DNA from: Pyropia haitanensis
Lineage: Eukaryota; Rhodophyta; Bangiophyceae; Bangiales; Bangiaceae
Assembly (NCBI GenBank): GCA_008729055.1
Contig: SDUX01000010.1
Coordinates: forward strand, 3,239,090-3,303,089
Length of the DNA: 64,000 bases
Reading direction: 5' to 3'
Numbering within the stretch: position 1 is the stretch's first letter; each line of letters begins with the position of its first letter. The notes under the pieces are model-generated. The model was given only the letters and a program-made list of their open reading frames with translations, had not been told where the DNA came from and made no database searches. Positions 53,586 to 64,000 of this stretch are shown piece by piece. A program made the position numbers and the translations under genes.

Positions 53586-56452
53586 CGCCCAACCGCCGCG
53601 GCGGGAGGGGCGAGGCGGGGGTGACGACGACCGCGGCCGCGGGCGCCCCGTGGGACCGTACAGGTGGGGGGGGGGGGGGGGAGGACGGGTTGGCCGCTCG
53701 GCGCCGGCGACGGCGGCGGCTGGGTGGGCGGCGGCGGCCGGGGGGGCGGCCGGCAGCCGTCCCCAACAGCGGCCGCCGTCCTCCCCCGCGGCGGTCCACC
53801 GCGGCGGCGGCGGCTGTCGGCAACGCCGGGTCGCGGCAGCGGCGCGTGCGCGGTAGGGGCGGCGCCTCTTTCCGCCCTGGCGGCGTCGCGTCGGCCGCGG
53901 CGGCGCCTCCTCCGCAGCGGCGCCGTCTTGCCAGCCGCGGCGGCCGCCCGCTGCTCAGGCCGTCGGCGCCGCCCGACCGCGGCGGCCGGTCGGCCGGTCG
54001 GTGGGGGGACGGCGGCAACCACCCGCCGCTGCCCTGCCGCCGCCGTGGCCGCACGCCCGCGACCGGGAGGGCGGCGCCGCCACCCCGGCGGCGGCGGCCG
54101 GCGGCCGGGCGGGGGAGGCTGCCGAGCAGCGGCAACGGGCGGCGGCGGCAGGGAGGGAGCGCGCCGGAACGGAGGGCAGCACAGGCGGGGGAGCGGCCAT
54201 CATCAGGGGGTCTTGACGCCGCTCGGCAACGGCGGCGGCGCCCCCCTTCCCCCCCCCAATCGCCCCGCCTCTGCGTGCCGCTGGCGGCGGTGGCGACCGC
54301 ACCGACGACGGCGCGTGTGGCCCCGCCAGTGGCCGGGGTGGGGGCGCGCCCCCCGTGCCATCCCAGGCGTCCCGCGGCCGGCGCGCAGCGGGTTGGCCCA
54401 CTTGCCCATGCATCTCGTACCCGGCCACGGGCGGGTGGGGTTACCCAGCGGGGTCGGGGGGAGGAGGGGGGCGGGCTGGGTAGGTCGCGTGCGTGGAGGA
54501 GGAAAGTGCAAGTGGGTGGGTGTGGCGGCGTGGGCGGGGGGAGGCTGGGGGCCACCACCGGCCCCCCCCGGTACGAGATGCGTGGGCGCTGCGGCCAAGG
54601 GGGTGGTCAGAGAGGGCGGCGGGCGCGCGGGCAGCCCCGCCGCGTCCCATGACACCAGCGGCCGTGGCGGTCTGGGGCGTGCGACGCGCAGGGGGTGGGG
54701 GCAGGCTGGTAGACTGGCCGACGCCACGCCGGGTACCGCCGCGTACGCGGCGGAGGGGGGGGGGGGGCGGGGGGGGGACACTGGTCGCCGCCCGCCGGCG
54801 GCGGGCTGCCGTTGACCGCCCACGGCGCAGCGTGGCGGCGGGGGGGGGGGCGCGGGGGTCTCCCCCCGGGGGCGGGCGACCCGGCGGCGACGCGGGCGGG
54901 GACGGGGAGGAGGGTGCCCATCGGCGGAGCGCCGCCAGGCAGGGGCGGCCGCTGCATGGACGCCAGCGCAGTGAGGTTTCGGAGGGGGGGTGGTGGGGGG
55001 GGGGGGATCCATGACCAGCGGTGCTCACCGCCGCGGCGCGGCAGCGGGCGGCCCGCTGGCTCGCGGTCTTGGCAGCAGAGCCGCGCAGCGCGCGCGCCCG
55101 CCGGTGCGTCGCGCGGCGCGGGGGGGGGGGGCCGCGGTGTGTACTTGATCACTTGCAATTGGTTGGACGATCGGTTGGATCTATGGGCGTGCCGCCGCGG
55201 CGGGCGCGCCTCGGCGGCGACCGGGGTGCGCCCCCGACCGCCGCGGGAGCGCAACGAGCTCACGGGCCCAGCGGCCGGCGGTGCGGGGTGTCTGCGCCAC
55301 CCGCCCAACAAAATATCCCACGATCTGGGCGCGTCGCTCGTGGCCATCACGGCCGACGGATTGGGTCCACGCGGAACGGGCGCCCACGTGCGTTGACCTG
55401 ATTGGCTCAATGGAAACCAAATGCCGGTCCACGGGGGGGAGCACCCGGCCCAGATTTTCCAACCACCCCCCCGCGCGAGAATTCACCCGCGACCACCCGC
55501 TCGGCCGCCCGTCACCTCTCCCCCCGTTCCGCCCCCGGGGCTCGCCGCGGCGCCGACGCCGCCGCGGCTCTGCGCGCCCCCGCCCCCGCCACCCCCCCCC
55601 CCCCGCTCAACGCTGCCGGTGGGCGCGCGCTGACGGCACGCACCTCGAGCGCGGCGCCGCGGCACGCGCCCCGGGGCGGCAGCCCCCTCTGGGCCAACAC
55701 CCGCGGCGCCGAGGGGAGCGGAGGGAGGGGGGGGGGGAGGTGCGCGCCGCCGCCGCGGCGGCGGCCACCACCCCCTCCCGCCGACGGGCGGTGGGGGGGG
55801 GGGCGTGCGCCACCCGCCCGCGGCCGGTGGGGCCGGCGGGCGCGCCGCTTGGGGCGGGACCGGCGCTGCGGCGGCGCCGCGGCGCCGCCCCGCGCGCCGC
55901 CCGGGGGGGAGGGCGGGGGGGGGGGTGCCCGTCCCGCAGCGCGGCACTCTCGGCACCGCCTGCGCCGCGGGGGGGGGGGGGGGGGGGGAGGGGGGGCGTC
56001 TCCTTTCCGCCACTGGCGCCACCACCCGCAGACACCCCCCCGCCCGCAGACACCCCCCCACCCGCGTTGCCGCTCGCAGCTGCCGCCGCCGCCGGCCGCC
56101 CGACGCTGCCGCTACACCTCAAAAAGGCGCGGCCAGGCACGCACCCCCCTCCCTCCCCCGCCGGCGGCCGCCCCCACACGGACGGCTGCCGCGTCCACCC
56201 GCACGCGCTCCGCCCCCGCTCTTCCGCGCGCTGCCTCGCGCCGGTGCGCGCCGCACCCGCCGCGCCGCCCCCCCCGCGCCCACCGCTGCTGCCCACCCCG
56301 CCCCTTGGTTGCCGCCCTCCCTGCCGCCCCCTTTCCACCTTTCCCAGACGGGGGCGGGCCGCCGCGTCGCCCCCGCTGTTTGCACACGACGCGGCCCGAC
56401 GCGGCCGACGCGGCGCAGCCGAGGCGTCCGTTGCCGACGGGTGGCCGCCGCC
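53586..56452. other. Long GC-rich region without a firm gene
   Basis: Homopolymer-rich throughout. A less GC-rich patch at 55138-55200 and 55310-55430 holds CCAAT-type boxes (CAATTGGTTGG, TGATTGGCTCAATGG), which could be a promoter for an unseen gene or simply spacer. Open frames are shadows rich in Arg, Pro, Ala and Gly. Confidence 0.35.
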
Positions 56453-56524
56453 ATGGCGGCCCCGGCGTGTGCGTTTGGTGTGCCTGCCAGCCTGCCCGCC
56501 CGGCGGCCGCGGACGGCGGCGCGG

Positions 56525-56555
<31 letters not shown>

Positions 56556-57106
56556 TCTGCGGCGGCGGCCGTTGCGGCGGCGGGGCGTACCCGGCACGGC
56601 GGCGGCGGGCGCGGCGAGCGCCCCCCCCCGGCCCTGCCCTCCCCCCCCCCATGGTGGCGGCGCTGGCGGGCCCCCCCCCACGGCAGCCCCGGTCATCGCC
56701 GTCGTCGTCGTCGTCGTCATCATCCCGGGCGCTGCGGCTGCACCCGTCCGGGTCCCGCCCCCCCCCGGCCCGGCGGGAGCCGATCGCCGCGCAGCTGTGG
56801 GAGCTCGCAACGAGCCCGTCCTTTGCGGCGGGCCGCGTCGGCCTCGCCCTCTGCACCGCCCTGTCGCTGTCACGGTGCTACCTCGCGGAGCCGCGGCTCA
56901 TCCCGTCCGCGTCCATGGCGCCGACGCTCGCCGTTGGCGACACGCTGCTCATTGCCAAGACCGCGGCGGTCACGCGGGGGGCGATCGTCACGTTCCAGCC
57001 GCCGCCGCTGGCCGTCGTCGGCCACCCGGCCACCGCCGCCACCGCCGTCACCGCCGCCGCCGCTGGCCGCGCGGGTGGCGGTGGGGCGGGTGGGGCGGGC
57101 GGGGCG

Positions 57107-57166
<60 letters not shown>

Positions 57167-57454
57167 CCGGCGGCGGCCGAGGTGTGGATCAAGCGGGTGG
57201 TGGCGGTCGCGGGCGACGAGGTGCACGTTGCCGGCGGCGTGCTGTACGTGAATGGCGCGGCCGTCGACGGCCGCTGCCGCGACGCGTACGAGTCGTGGGC
57301 GGGGGGGGTGGTGCCGCGGGGGCACCTTGCCGTGCTCGGCGACAACCGGGGCAACTCAAACGACAGCCACTGCTGGGGGTGGGTGCCGGCGGAGCGCGTG
57401 GGGGGGGTCGCCGTCGCCCGCCTGTGGCCGCCCGACCGGCTGGGGGGGTTGTGA
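56453..57454 (+). CDS. Type I signal peptidase, plastid (thylakoidal processing) type
   Basis: Removes signal peptides of proteins sent across plastid membranes. 333 aa from ATG 56453 (GCCGCCATGGCG). The first 100 residues are Arg/Ser/Ala/Gly-rich, as expected of a transit peptide. A membrane segment (AAGRVGLALCTALSLSRCYL) is followed by box B, IPSASMAPTL, with nucleophile Ser154, and box C, VGDTLLIAKTA. The general-base Lys lies in VWIKRVVAVAGDEV (about residue 249), and box E is VLGDNRGNSNDSHCWGWVP. Between boxes C and D is a Gly tract of about 30 residues plus an Ala/Thr stretch, not present in typical members; all catalytic parts are intact. Ends ARLWPPDRLGGL. Single exon. Confidence 0.93.
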
Positions 57455-58552
57455 GCGGGCCGCGCCGGGTGGGGGGGGGGGGGCGGGGGGTGGGGGGGGG
57501 GGGAGGGGGGAGGAGTCACCAACGGCCGCCCACGCGGTGCGCTCTGTTTTTTTTCCCTCCCCGTCTACCCCAATGGTGGGGGTGCTACGGCCGCGTTGCC
57601 GCCCCCTCCTCCCGCCTGACCGCGTGTGGGGGCGGGGGAGGGGGGTGACGGGAGGGGACGCCCCCGCCGGCGGGCGCGCTCAGTGGGCGCCGCGGCGCGC
57701 GGGGGCGGGCGCCACCCCCCCGCCCCCCCCCCTCCCATCCCCGTCCGCCTCTGCCGCCGCACCCACCACCCGGGCCGCTCTGCGTGCCGCACGCCGCGGT
57801 CGGGGCGGCCACCCCCCCAACCCCCCCCCAGCCTCTCGCCCGCCCCCCCACACCGCCTTTGCCGCGCGCCCCCCCGCGTGGCGCCCCCCACCGCACGCCA
57901 CCGCACCGGGCGGCGACGCGAGCGGGGCGGCCGTCGACAGCCTCCCCCCCCGCCACCCCCCGTCGAGCCGCGGGGGGGTGGCGGCGGCCGCCCGCGGCGG
58001 GCGGCCGACGCCGACCGCGGCGGCGACCGTTCGGTACACGCGGGACCGCCGCGCGGCAGGCGGCGTGCGCGCGCGCGCGCCGCGCGCGCGGCGGCGGCGG
58101 GCGGGCGGGCGGGCGGGCGGGCGGGCGGGCGGGCGGGCGGGCGGGCGGGCGGGCGCGGCGGGCCGCGGCACGGGGGCGCGCGCGCGCGCGCGGCGGCGGG
58201 CCGCGGCGGCGAGGGTGGGGTGCCGAGGGCGGGTGCGGGGGGTGAGGGCGGAGGGGTGCGGAGGGGAGACGGCAGCGGGGCGGAGGGGGGGGGGCAGCGG
58301 CCGCAGCCGCTACAGGTCAAACCGGGCTGGCCGTGGCGCTCGAGGGTCCGCTCCCACGCCCGCCAACCGTGGGCGGTCTGCCACGCCCACAGGCATGGCG
58401 GATGGACTTTTGTCTCCCACGGTGGCGCCGCACTCCACAACGGCCAGACCCCACTGCCTGAGGCGTGCTCCCGCTCCGTTGACGACCATGGCCACGCCCC
58501 CCCCCCCCCCCGCGCGACCCCCCCCATCCCCCCCTACCCCCCAATGTCGCGC
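57455..58552. other. Convergent intergenic region with a GCGG repeat
   Basis: G/C runs, then alternating CG tracts (58069-58090, 58176-58192) on both sides of a GGGC tandem repeat. 58310-58490 is more balanced but has no recognisable coding sequence. Confidence 0.45.
58101..58155 (+). repeat. (GCGG)n simple repeat flanked by CG-alternating tracts
   Basis: About 13 consecutive GGGC/GCGG units. Flanking CGCGCGCGCGCC and GCGCGCGCGCGC stretches may favour Z-DNA, while the repeat may form a G-quadruplex. Confidence 0.85.
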
Positions 58553-59317
58553 TCAGTCCGAGTCGGTCCCCCCCCCCTCCCCCCCCCCCCCCATCTCGTC
58601 GTCCTCCAGCCCGCCCGCCGCCCCCGCCGCGGCCGCGGCGCTCTCCTCCGCCGCGCGCTCCCGCTTGGACCGCTTGGCGTACCGGTCGTGCGTCGCGACG
58701 CGGAGCTCCCCAAACAGCCGGTAGTAGGCGGTCGTCGTGTCCGCGTCGACGAGCGCCAGCGTCAGCCACTCGTACGGCACGCCGGCGGCGGCGGCGGCGG
58801 GGCCACCGCGGGCGGCCGCGGCGGCGGCGGCCGCCGCGGCGGCCGCCGCCGCGTCGTGGCCCGGCTCGCCCGGCTGGATGCGGATGGCGTCAAAGAGGGC
58901 GTGCAGGCCCGCCGCGGACGTGACCGCGTCGAGGGGCATCGCGACGACCGCCTCCCGCGGGATGGTCGCCGCGGCGCCGCCCGGGGGGGGCGCCGCCGCC
59001 GCCGCCGCCGCTGCCGCCGCGTCGGCGGCTTCGACCGCGACGACCCGCTGGGGGCTGGTGCCGACGAGGTAGGCGCGGGCGGCGGGGTGGTCCGACGCGG
59101 CAACCGCCACGTCGGTCCAGCCGCGCACCAGCCGGAGGTCGCAGTAGACTTGGTACAGCGCGACGCCGGCGGCGCTGTCCGCGTCGAGGCCGTGGGCGTC
59201 GGCAAAGGCCAGGTAGGAGGGCAGATGGATGGAGGGGGAGGCGGCGGCGGGGGGGGGGGCGGGGGGGTCGGCGGCAGGCGGCGGGGGGGGGTCCACGAGG
59301 GCGGCCCCGTGGTCCAT
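58553..59317 (-). CDS. TSEN15: tRNA-splicing endonuclease subunit TSEN15-like
   Basis: 254 aa from ATG 59317 (MDHGAALVDPP). TSEN15/Sen15 is a non-catalytic structural subunit of the tRNA intron endonuclease. Family blocks: AGVALYQVYCDLRLVRGWTD near residue 50, SPQRVVAVEAADA, then EAVVAMPLDAVTSAAGLHAL, FDAIRIQ, and VPYEWLTLALVDADTTTAYY, RLFGEL. This matches the human order VYVAFLVYLDL...W, VVPTPI..SL, TLAIVESDSTIVYYKL. The tail is acidic (GLEDDEMGGGGEGGGTDSD) after a basic patch (RYAKRSKRER). Ala tracts enlarge it. A 25-bp A run on the plus strand (T run in sense) lies just upstream, in the 5' UTR. Single exon. Divergent from the FAD gene. Confidence 0.78.
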   Translation of the reverse strand: MDHGAALVDPPPPPAADPPAPPPAAASPSIHLPSYLAFADAHGLDADSAAGVALYQVYCDLRLVRGWTDVAVAASDHPAARAYLVGTSPQRVVAVEAADAAAAAAAAAAPPPGGAAATIPREAVVAMPLDAVTSAAGLHALFDAIRIQPGEPGHDAAAAAAAAAAAAAARGGPAAAAAGVPYEWLTLALVDADTTTAYYRLFGELRVATHDRYAKRSKRERAAEESAAAAAGAAGGLEDDEMGGGGEGGGTDSD

Positions 59318-59859
59318 GTCGCCACCGGGAGACACAGCGAAAAAAAAAAAAAAAAAAAAAAAGAGTGGTGGGGCGGAAGCAGCCCGAGCAAAACGCAGCC
59401 AGCCGGGAAGTGCGGGTGACACACAAACGCACGGCAGGGTGAGACCAGGGTGAGACGTTGTGAGGGGCGGACGGGAAGGCGGGGGACGATGCAGCAACAA
59501 GGACAAAAAAAAAAAAGGGCGGGCACGAGCGTGGTCGTGGCGAACCCGGCCGGCGTCCCGACGGTCGACAGAAACCGCCTTGATCCGCAGTCCCGTTGCC
59601 GGCAAGTTCGAGAATATACATCGAATTAACGTAATCGCTTGTAAATATGCGAGAGTTTGCCATTGATCCGGGCAAGACAGCTGACCTCGTGAGTGCTGGT
59701 CCATGAAGTTCCGCCGCTGGACGCCCGACCGCCCCCGACGGCCCGAGGCTGTCCCCGCCGAGCTCCCCGCCCGCGGCATCCATCCGCCCGCCGACCCTGG
59801 CGCACGCCCAGGCGCCCGTCCTGCCTCCCCCCCCCCCCCCACGCCCCCCCCCCTTCAAC
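59318..59859. promoter_or_regulatory. Divergent promoter region of TSEN15-like and FAD genes
   Basis: Contains an A run (59340-59362) near the TSEN15 start, and an AT-richer patch at 59605-59650 (GAATATACATCGAATTAACG) that is the best candidate for core promoters. C runs lie at 59828-59855 before the FAD gene ATG. Confidence 0.4.
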
Positions 59860-60126
59860 ATGGCCACCCCACCCCCCATCCGCGTGTGCGTCGTTGGCGG
59901 GGGCATCACCGGCCTCGGCGCCGCGTGGCTCCTTGCAGCGTGCGCGTCCCCGCCGGGCCGCTATGAGGTGACGCTCTACGAGGCGGCCGCCCACCTGGGC
60001 GGCCACGCCGAGGCCGTCACCGTCTACCCGCGGGTGGCGGGGGCGGGTGGCGCGCCGCGGGGGCGGCGCCGGCGGGGGCGACGACGGCTGCTCCCACCGA
60101 CAACGTCCCCCCCCCACCGACAGTGC

Positions 60127-60173
<47 letters not shown>

Positions 60174-62112
60174 CCGGCGCCACGGCCGGCACCCCCCCCC
60201 CCGGCGGCACCGTCGTGCCCATCCTCCTCGACGCGGGCTTCATCGTCTTTAACCGGCGCACGTACCCGCAGCTCACCGCCCTCTTTGAGCACCTCCACGT
60301 GCCGGTGGGCCCGTCCGACATGTCGTTTGCGCTGTCCACCCCCGCCGGCGAGTGGGGCTCGGACAGCCCGGCGACGCTCTTCCCCTCCCTCACCTCCCTC
60401 GTGTCGCCGCGGCGGTGGCGGATGCTCGCCGACGTGGTACGCTTCAACGCGGCCGTTGCGGCCGCGACGGCCGCCGCCGACGGCAGCGGCCTGCCCCCCC
60501 CCACGGTCACCCTGGCCGACTGGCTGGCGTCGGCGCGCCTCGGCGACGCGTTTGCGTCCGACTACCTGCTGCCCATGGTCGCGGCGGTGTGGTCCGCGTC
60601 GCCCGCCGCGGCGCTCGCCTTTCCCGCCGCCGCGCTGCTCACCTTTTTCGGCAACCACGGGCTGGCGCAGCTGTGGGGGCGCCCGTCGTGGCTCACCGTC
60701 GCGGGCCGCAGCGGCGTGTACGTGGCCGCACTGGCCGCGGCGCTGCGGCGCGCGGGGGGGGTCGCCGTCACCGGCGCCCGCGTGACGCGCGTCGCGCGCG
60801 TCGCGGGCGGCGGCCGCGGCGTGGCGGTCACCATTGGGCGGGGCGCGGCGGCAGCGTCGGCGGCGGCGGCGGCGGCGGCCGCGGCGGCGGGCGGCACGAC
60901 GCGCGTCTTTGACCGGGTGCTGTTTGCGTGCCACGCGCCCGACGCGCTCGCGGCGCTCGGCGACGGCGCGACGGCGGCGGAGCGGTCCACGCTCGGCGCG
61001 TTTGCGTACGCGCCCAACGTGTCGGTGGTGCACACGGACGCGGCGCTGATGCCGCGGTCGCGGGCGGTGTGGGCGTCGTGGAACGTGCTGAGCGGCGGGG
61101 GGGAGGGGGGGAGACGGGTGCGCCCGCTGCCGCGGCGGCCGCTGCCGCCGCTGCGCCCTCCACCGCGCCCGTGTGCGTCAGCTACTACACCAACCGGCTG
61201 CTGCGGCTGCCGGCGGGCTCGCCCGACATCTTCCAGACGCTCAACCCGCCCGCCCCCCCCGCCGCCGACGCTGTCCTCGCGACGCGCACGTTTGCGCACC
61301 CACAGTTTACGGCGGCGTCGCTGGCGGCCGCGGCGGCGGTGCCCGCCCTGCAGGGCCCGACCACCTACTACGCGGGCGCCTACACGCGCTACGGCTTCCA
61401 CGAGGACGGGCTGACGTCGGGGTTTGCCGCCGCCGAGGCGCTCGCCGCCGACGTTGCGGCGGCGGCGGGCGGCCGCGGCGGCGGCGGCGTGACCCGCCCG
61501 TGGGCGCCCGCCGCCGCGGCGGGGTGGTGTGACCACGCGGCCGCGGCGGCGGCGGCGGCGGGGGGGGCGTCCTCGCCGCGGCCGCCGCGCGGCCCGCCGC
61601 GGCGGTGGTGGAGGGGTGGCTCGCCCGCGCGTGGGCGGCGATGGAGGCGGCGGCGGGGGGCGGCGGCCACACCCACCACCTGAGCCTGGTGCGGCCCGAC
61701 GGGACGGCGCTGGTGCTCCGCCCCGGCGTGCCGGCCGCGACCGACGCGGCGGGGGGGGTCTACGGCGCCCGCCCGGCGGGGGGCGACGATGTGGACGGCG
61801 CGCCGGGCGGCGGCGGCCGCCTCATCGTCCGCTCGCCCGCCGCGTACGCGCGGCTGGCGCGGGCGGTCGCGGCGCTGGCGTCGGCGCCCCCCCCGCCGGC
61901 GCCGCCGCCACCGCGGCACGCGCCGGCCGCCGCGTCGCCGCTGCCGCCCGTCGCGGCGGCGGTCGCGGCGTGCCTCGCCGACGGCACCGTCGACGCGGTC
62001 ACGCCCGTCGACGCGGTCGCCGCGCTCGTCGCGGTGCTGTCGCTGCCGCCGGTCGGCGCGCCGTCGCTCGGGCTCGCCGCCGCCGCGGGGCCGGCGGTGT
62101 GGGCGGCCGCCG

Positions 62113-62143
<31 letters not shown>

Positions 62144-62732
62144 GAACCGCGGCGTGGCGGCGGCCGCGGCGGCGGCGGCCGCCGTGCCGCCGGTCGTGCC
62201 CGTCGGCCGCGACTGGTCCGCCGCCGACGCGCATGCGGACGAGCCGCTCGGCGGGCGCGTCGTGGCCATCCCGCCCGCGGGGGGGATGCCGGCGATGGCG
62301 GCGTGTGGGCCGGGCTGCGGGGGGGTGGCGGCCGGCCAGACGGTGCTGGTGCTGGGCGCCGCCGCCGGCGGTGGTGGTGGTGATGGCGACCAGGTGGCCG
62401 CCGCGGCGGCGGCGGGCGGGGTGGTGCCGGTGGCGGACCTCGAGGCCCTCGCCGCGGCGATGGCCGCCGCCGGCCCGCCGCCGCCGCCGTCGCCGCCGCC
62501 GCCGCCGCCGCCGCCCGTGGCGCGTCGCTCCCCCCCCCGCCGGCGGCCGACGAAGACGACGCCGATGGCGGCGACGGCTTGGCACCCCCCGCCCCGACGT
62601 GGACGGTGCTCGTGGCGGACGCGCACGCCGCGGCGGCCGCCCACTGGGACGGCGACGTCGCGGGGCTCCTCCGCTGGTTTGCCCGCGAGGCGCCGGGGGG
62701 GCAGCTCGCGCTCGACGCGCTCATCGTCGCGC

Positions 62733-62779
<47 letters not shown>

Positions 62780-63175
62780 GCCGCCGCTGCCGGGACGACC
62801 GCCGCCGCCACGGGCGCGGCCGCGGCGGGCGCACCCACCAAAGCGGGTCCGCCCTCGGCGGCGGCTGCCGCGGCGGCGGCCGCCGCGGCGGCGGCGGCCC
62901 CGCCCGACCGCACCCTCCGCGCGCTCCTCGCCGCCGCCGACGCGGCCGGCTGCCGCGTCGACGGCGTGTCGGTGCGGCCGGCCGAGGGCGTCGACGCGGT
63001 CGCCGCGGCGGCGGCTGCCGGCGGCGGCAACGGCGGCGACGGCGGCGGCCGCGGCGGCCGCGCCGCGACGGTCGCGGCGGCCGCGCGCGTCGCGGCGACG
63101 CGGTGGGGCGGGTGGGCGTCGGTGCGGGTGCGGGTGTGCCTGGGGGGGGACCCCCTGCTCATTGGGGGCGGGTGA
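59860..63175 (+). CDS. FAD-dependent oxidoreductase with cyclopropane-synthase-like C-terminal extension
   Basis: Start ATG 59860. The N-terminal Rossmann motif is RVCVVGGGITGLGAAWLLAA with VTLYEAAAHLGGHAEAVTVY, an FAD-binding signature. After a low-complexity loop come VPILLDAGFIVFNRRTYPQL, VPVGPSDMSFAL, LADWLASARLGDAFASDYLL and, at the end of this domain, YYAGAYTRYGFHEDGLTSGF. The protein then continues VVEGWLARAWAAMEAA, RLIVRSPAAYARLARA and ADGTVDAVTPVDAVAALVAV, similar in order to the first part of plant cyclopropane-fatty-acid synthases, which are fused to the same oxidase. A nucleotide-binding-like QTVLVLGAAAGG follows, but the usual methyltransferase motifs are not seen. Frames change near 60050, 60195, 61100, 61561 and 62535, mostly at C or G runs. 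Stop at 63175. Confidence 0.78.
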
Positions 63176-64000
63176 CCGGCGCACCACGGGCGGGGCGGTC
63201 GCCGCCGCTTGGCGGTGTTGCTGCCGTCCAAGGCGCTGACCACGCCACGCAAGCGCCACCACGACGCGGGCCTGGCGTGACAGCCCTCCCCCTCTTTTGT
63301 TTTTTTGACGTGGCGCGGGGCCGCCTCGCCGCCGCCGTTGCCACCCACACGGCCTGTACGAAACAAAAAACACGCCAACGAGCACGTCGCACCCAGAGGT
63401 CGCACCAGAGGGTGGCCTCGCCGCGACGCGCAGTCCCCGCCGCGCTCGTGCCGCCGTCGGCGACGACCAAACCCGTGGTCCGGCGTCGGGGGGGGAGGGC
63501 GGCCGCCTTCCCCCCCCGCGCCCGCACGCGGGTTCGCCGCGCGGCCCGCCGCGCGCCGCCGCCGCCGGTGCGCCGCCCGCGGGCGGGCGGTGATCCGCGC
63601 ATCGGCGGCCGCCGCGGCCCGCGCCGGCGGCCGCCACGCCAACGGCGCGGACGGCGGTGGCGGCGGCGGCCGCGGCGGCTGGCCGCGCGCCGCCCCGGCC
63701 GCCCGCACCGGCAGCGGCCGCCGCGGCGCGGCCGGCCGCCGACCACGCAACGCCACGCGCGCGTGGCCCGTTGCCCAGTGCCGACCGCCACCGGCGGGCC
63801 AGAGCGGGCGCCCCCGCGATAACGTGACGTCCCGTACGTCCGGAATGTCTGCGTGACGGAGCCCCGCGTCGACGCCGACGGGGAAGCAGGCGGGGCAGCG
63901 CGCGCAGCGGCGGCGCGACCCGGCCGAGCGGCACGCGCCTGGCCGCGCAGGGGGGGGGGGGGCGGGAAGGCGGAGGGTGAAAACCGCGGCGGCGGCGGCG
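63176..64000. other. Right-edge region without a firm gene
   Basis: A T run (63296-63306) lies about 125 bp after the FAD gene. Frames beyond are Arg/Ala-rich shadows. No start or domain of a further gene was recognised before the window ends in GCC/GGC repeats. Confidence 0.35.

Noticed and set aside
53586..56452. Several 200-700 codon frames on both strands
   Set aside because: Arg/Pro/Ala/Gly shadows of GC repeats; no block of ordinary protein sequence was found.
59860..63175. Bacterial contamination as source of the FAD and DUF1365 genes
   Set aside because: Both have the same GC-rich, homopolymer-laden coding style as neighbouring eukaryotic genes, and the DUF1365 gene has a spliceosomal intron.
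1..64000. tRNA and rRNA genes
   Set aside because: Looked for T-loop (GGTTCGAATCC-like) and acceptor pairs on both strands and for rRNA cores; none convincing was seen by eye.

Overview
The window reads as nuclear DNA of a red alga of the Porphyra/Pyropia (Bangiales) type. The evidence is: very high GC with strong GC at third codon positions; genes with no or few short GT-AG introns (typical donor GTACGT); a plastid-type ClpR subunit and a plastid-type signal peptidase encoded in the nucleus; eukaryote-only proteins (EMC4, TSEN15-like, CLP1, ribosomal P1, cytosolic lysyl-tRNA synthetase); and a secreted protein with four fungal-type cellulose-binding (CBM1) repeats, an arrangement known from Porphyra purpurea. 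The species itself is inferred.

Layout. 1-1564 (-): right-hand (5') part of a low-complexity nuclear-type protein running off the left edge. 1565-5181: no supportable gene. 5182-6537 (+): RING-H2 protein. 7189-8208 (+): ClpR, one intron, convergent with lysyl-tRNA synthetase (8598-10739, -), which is divergent from CLP1 (11470-13065, +). 13771-14737 (-): Pkr1-like membrane protein, three exons. 15035-15724: pair of perfect 27-bp inverted repeats. 16315-17733 (+): acetyl-CoA acetyltransferase. 18553-19760 (-): conserved helix-hairpin-helix protein. 20616-about 21916 (-): 3' part of an unrecognised gene. 24205-25356 (-): secreted metallo-beta-lactamase-fold hydrolase, divergent from 26169-28729 (+), a CblC (MMACHC-like) domain fused to an asparagine-synthetase-type PP-loop domain. 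29959-30441 and 37316-37810 (-): duplicated small secreted proteins with their flanks, bracketing a kelch/CBM1 protein (34284-36494, +). 39580-41308 (-): DUF1365 protein; 41601-42272 (-): EMC4; 42825-43720 (+): ribosomal P1; 44459-45811 (-): protein with two related C2HC motifs. 45812-49473: no firm gene. 49474-51422: transposon-like block with long imperfect inverted repeats, a decayed BED-type finger and TTAACGA repeat clusters. 52027-53585 (-): His-rich coiled-coil protein. 56453-57454 (+): plastid-type signal peptidase I. 58553-59317 (-): TSEN15-like subunit, divergent from 59860-63175 (+), an FAD oxidoreductase with a cyclopropane-synthase-like extension.

A recurring feature is that several long genes change reading frame exactly at runs of C or G (CLP1, the CblC fusion, DUF1365, the FAD gene, the helix-hairpin-helix gene). 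Each frame carries convincing family sequence on both sides of the run, so these are treated as single genes with uncertain run lengths rather than pseudogenes. Start codons were checked in the DNA, because some long open frames begin only at GTG.

Functional links: the FAD oxidoreductase and DUF1365 protein belong to a gene set that is adjacent in bacteria and fused in plant cyclopropane-fatty-acid synthases; here they lie about 18.5 kb apart. The secreted pair and the CBM1 protein are probably extracellular or cell-wall proteins. The remaining genes are unrelated housekeeping genes.
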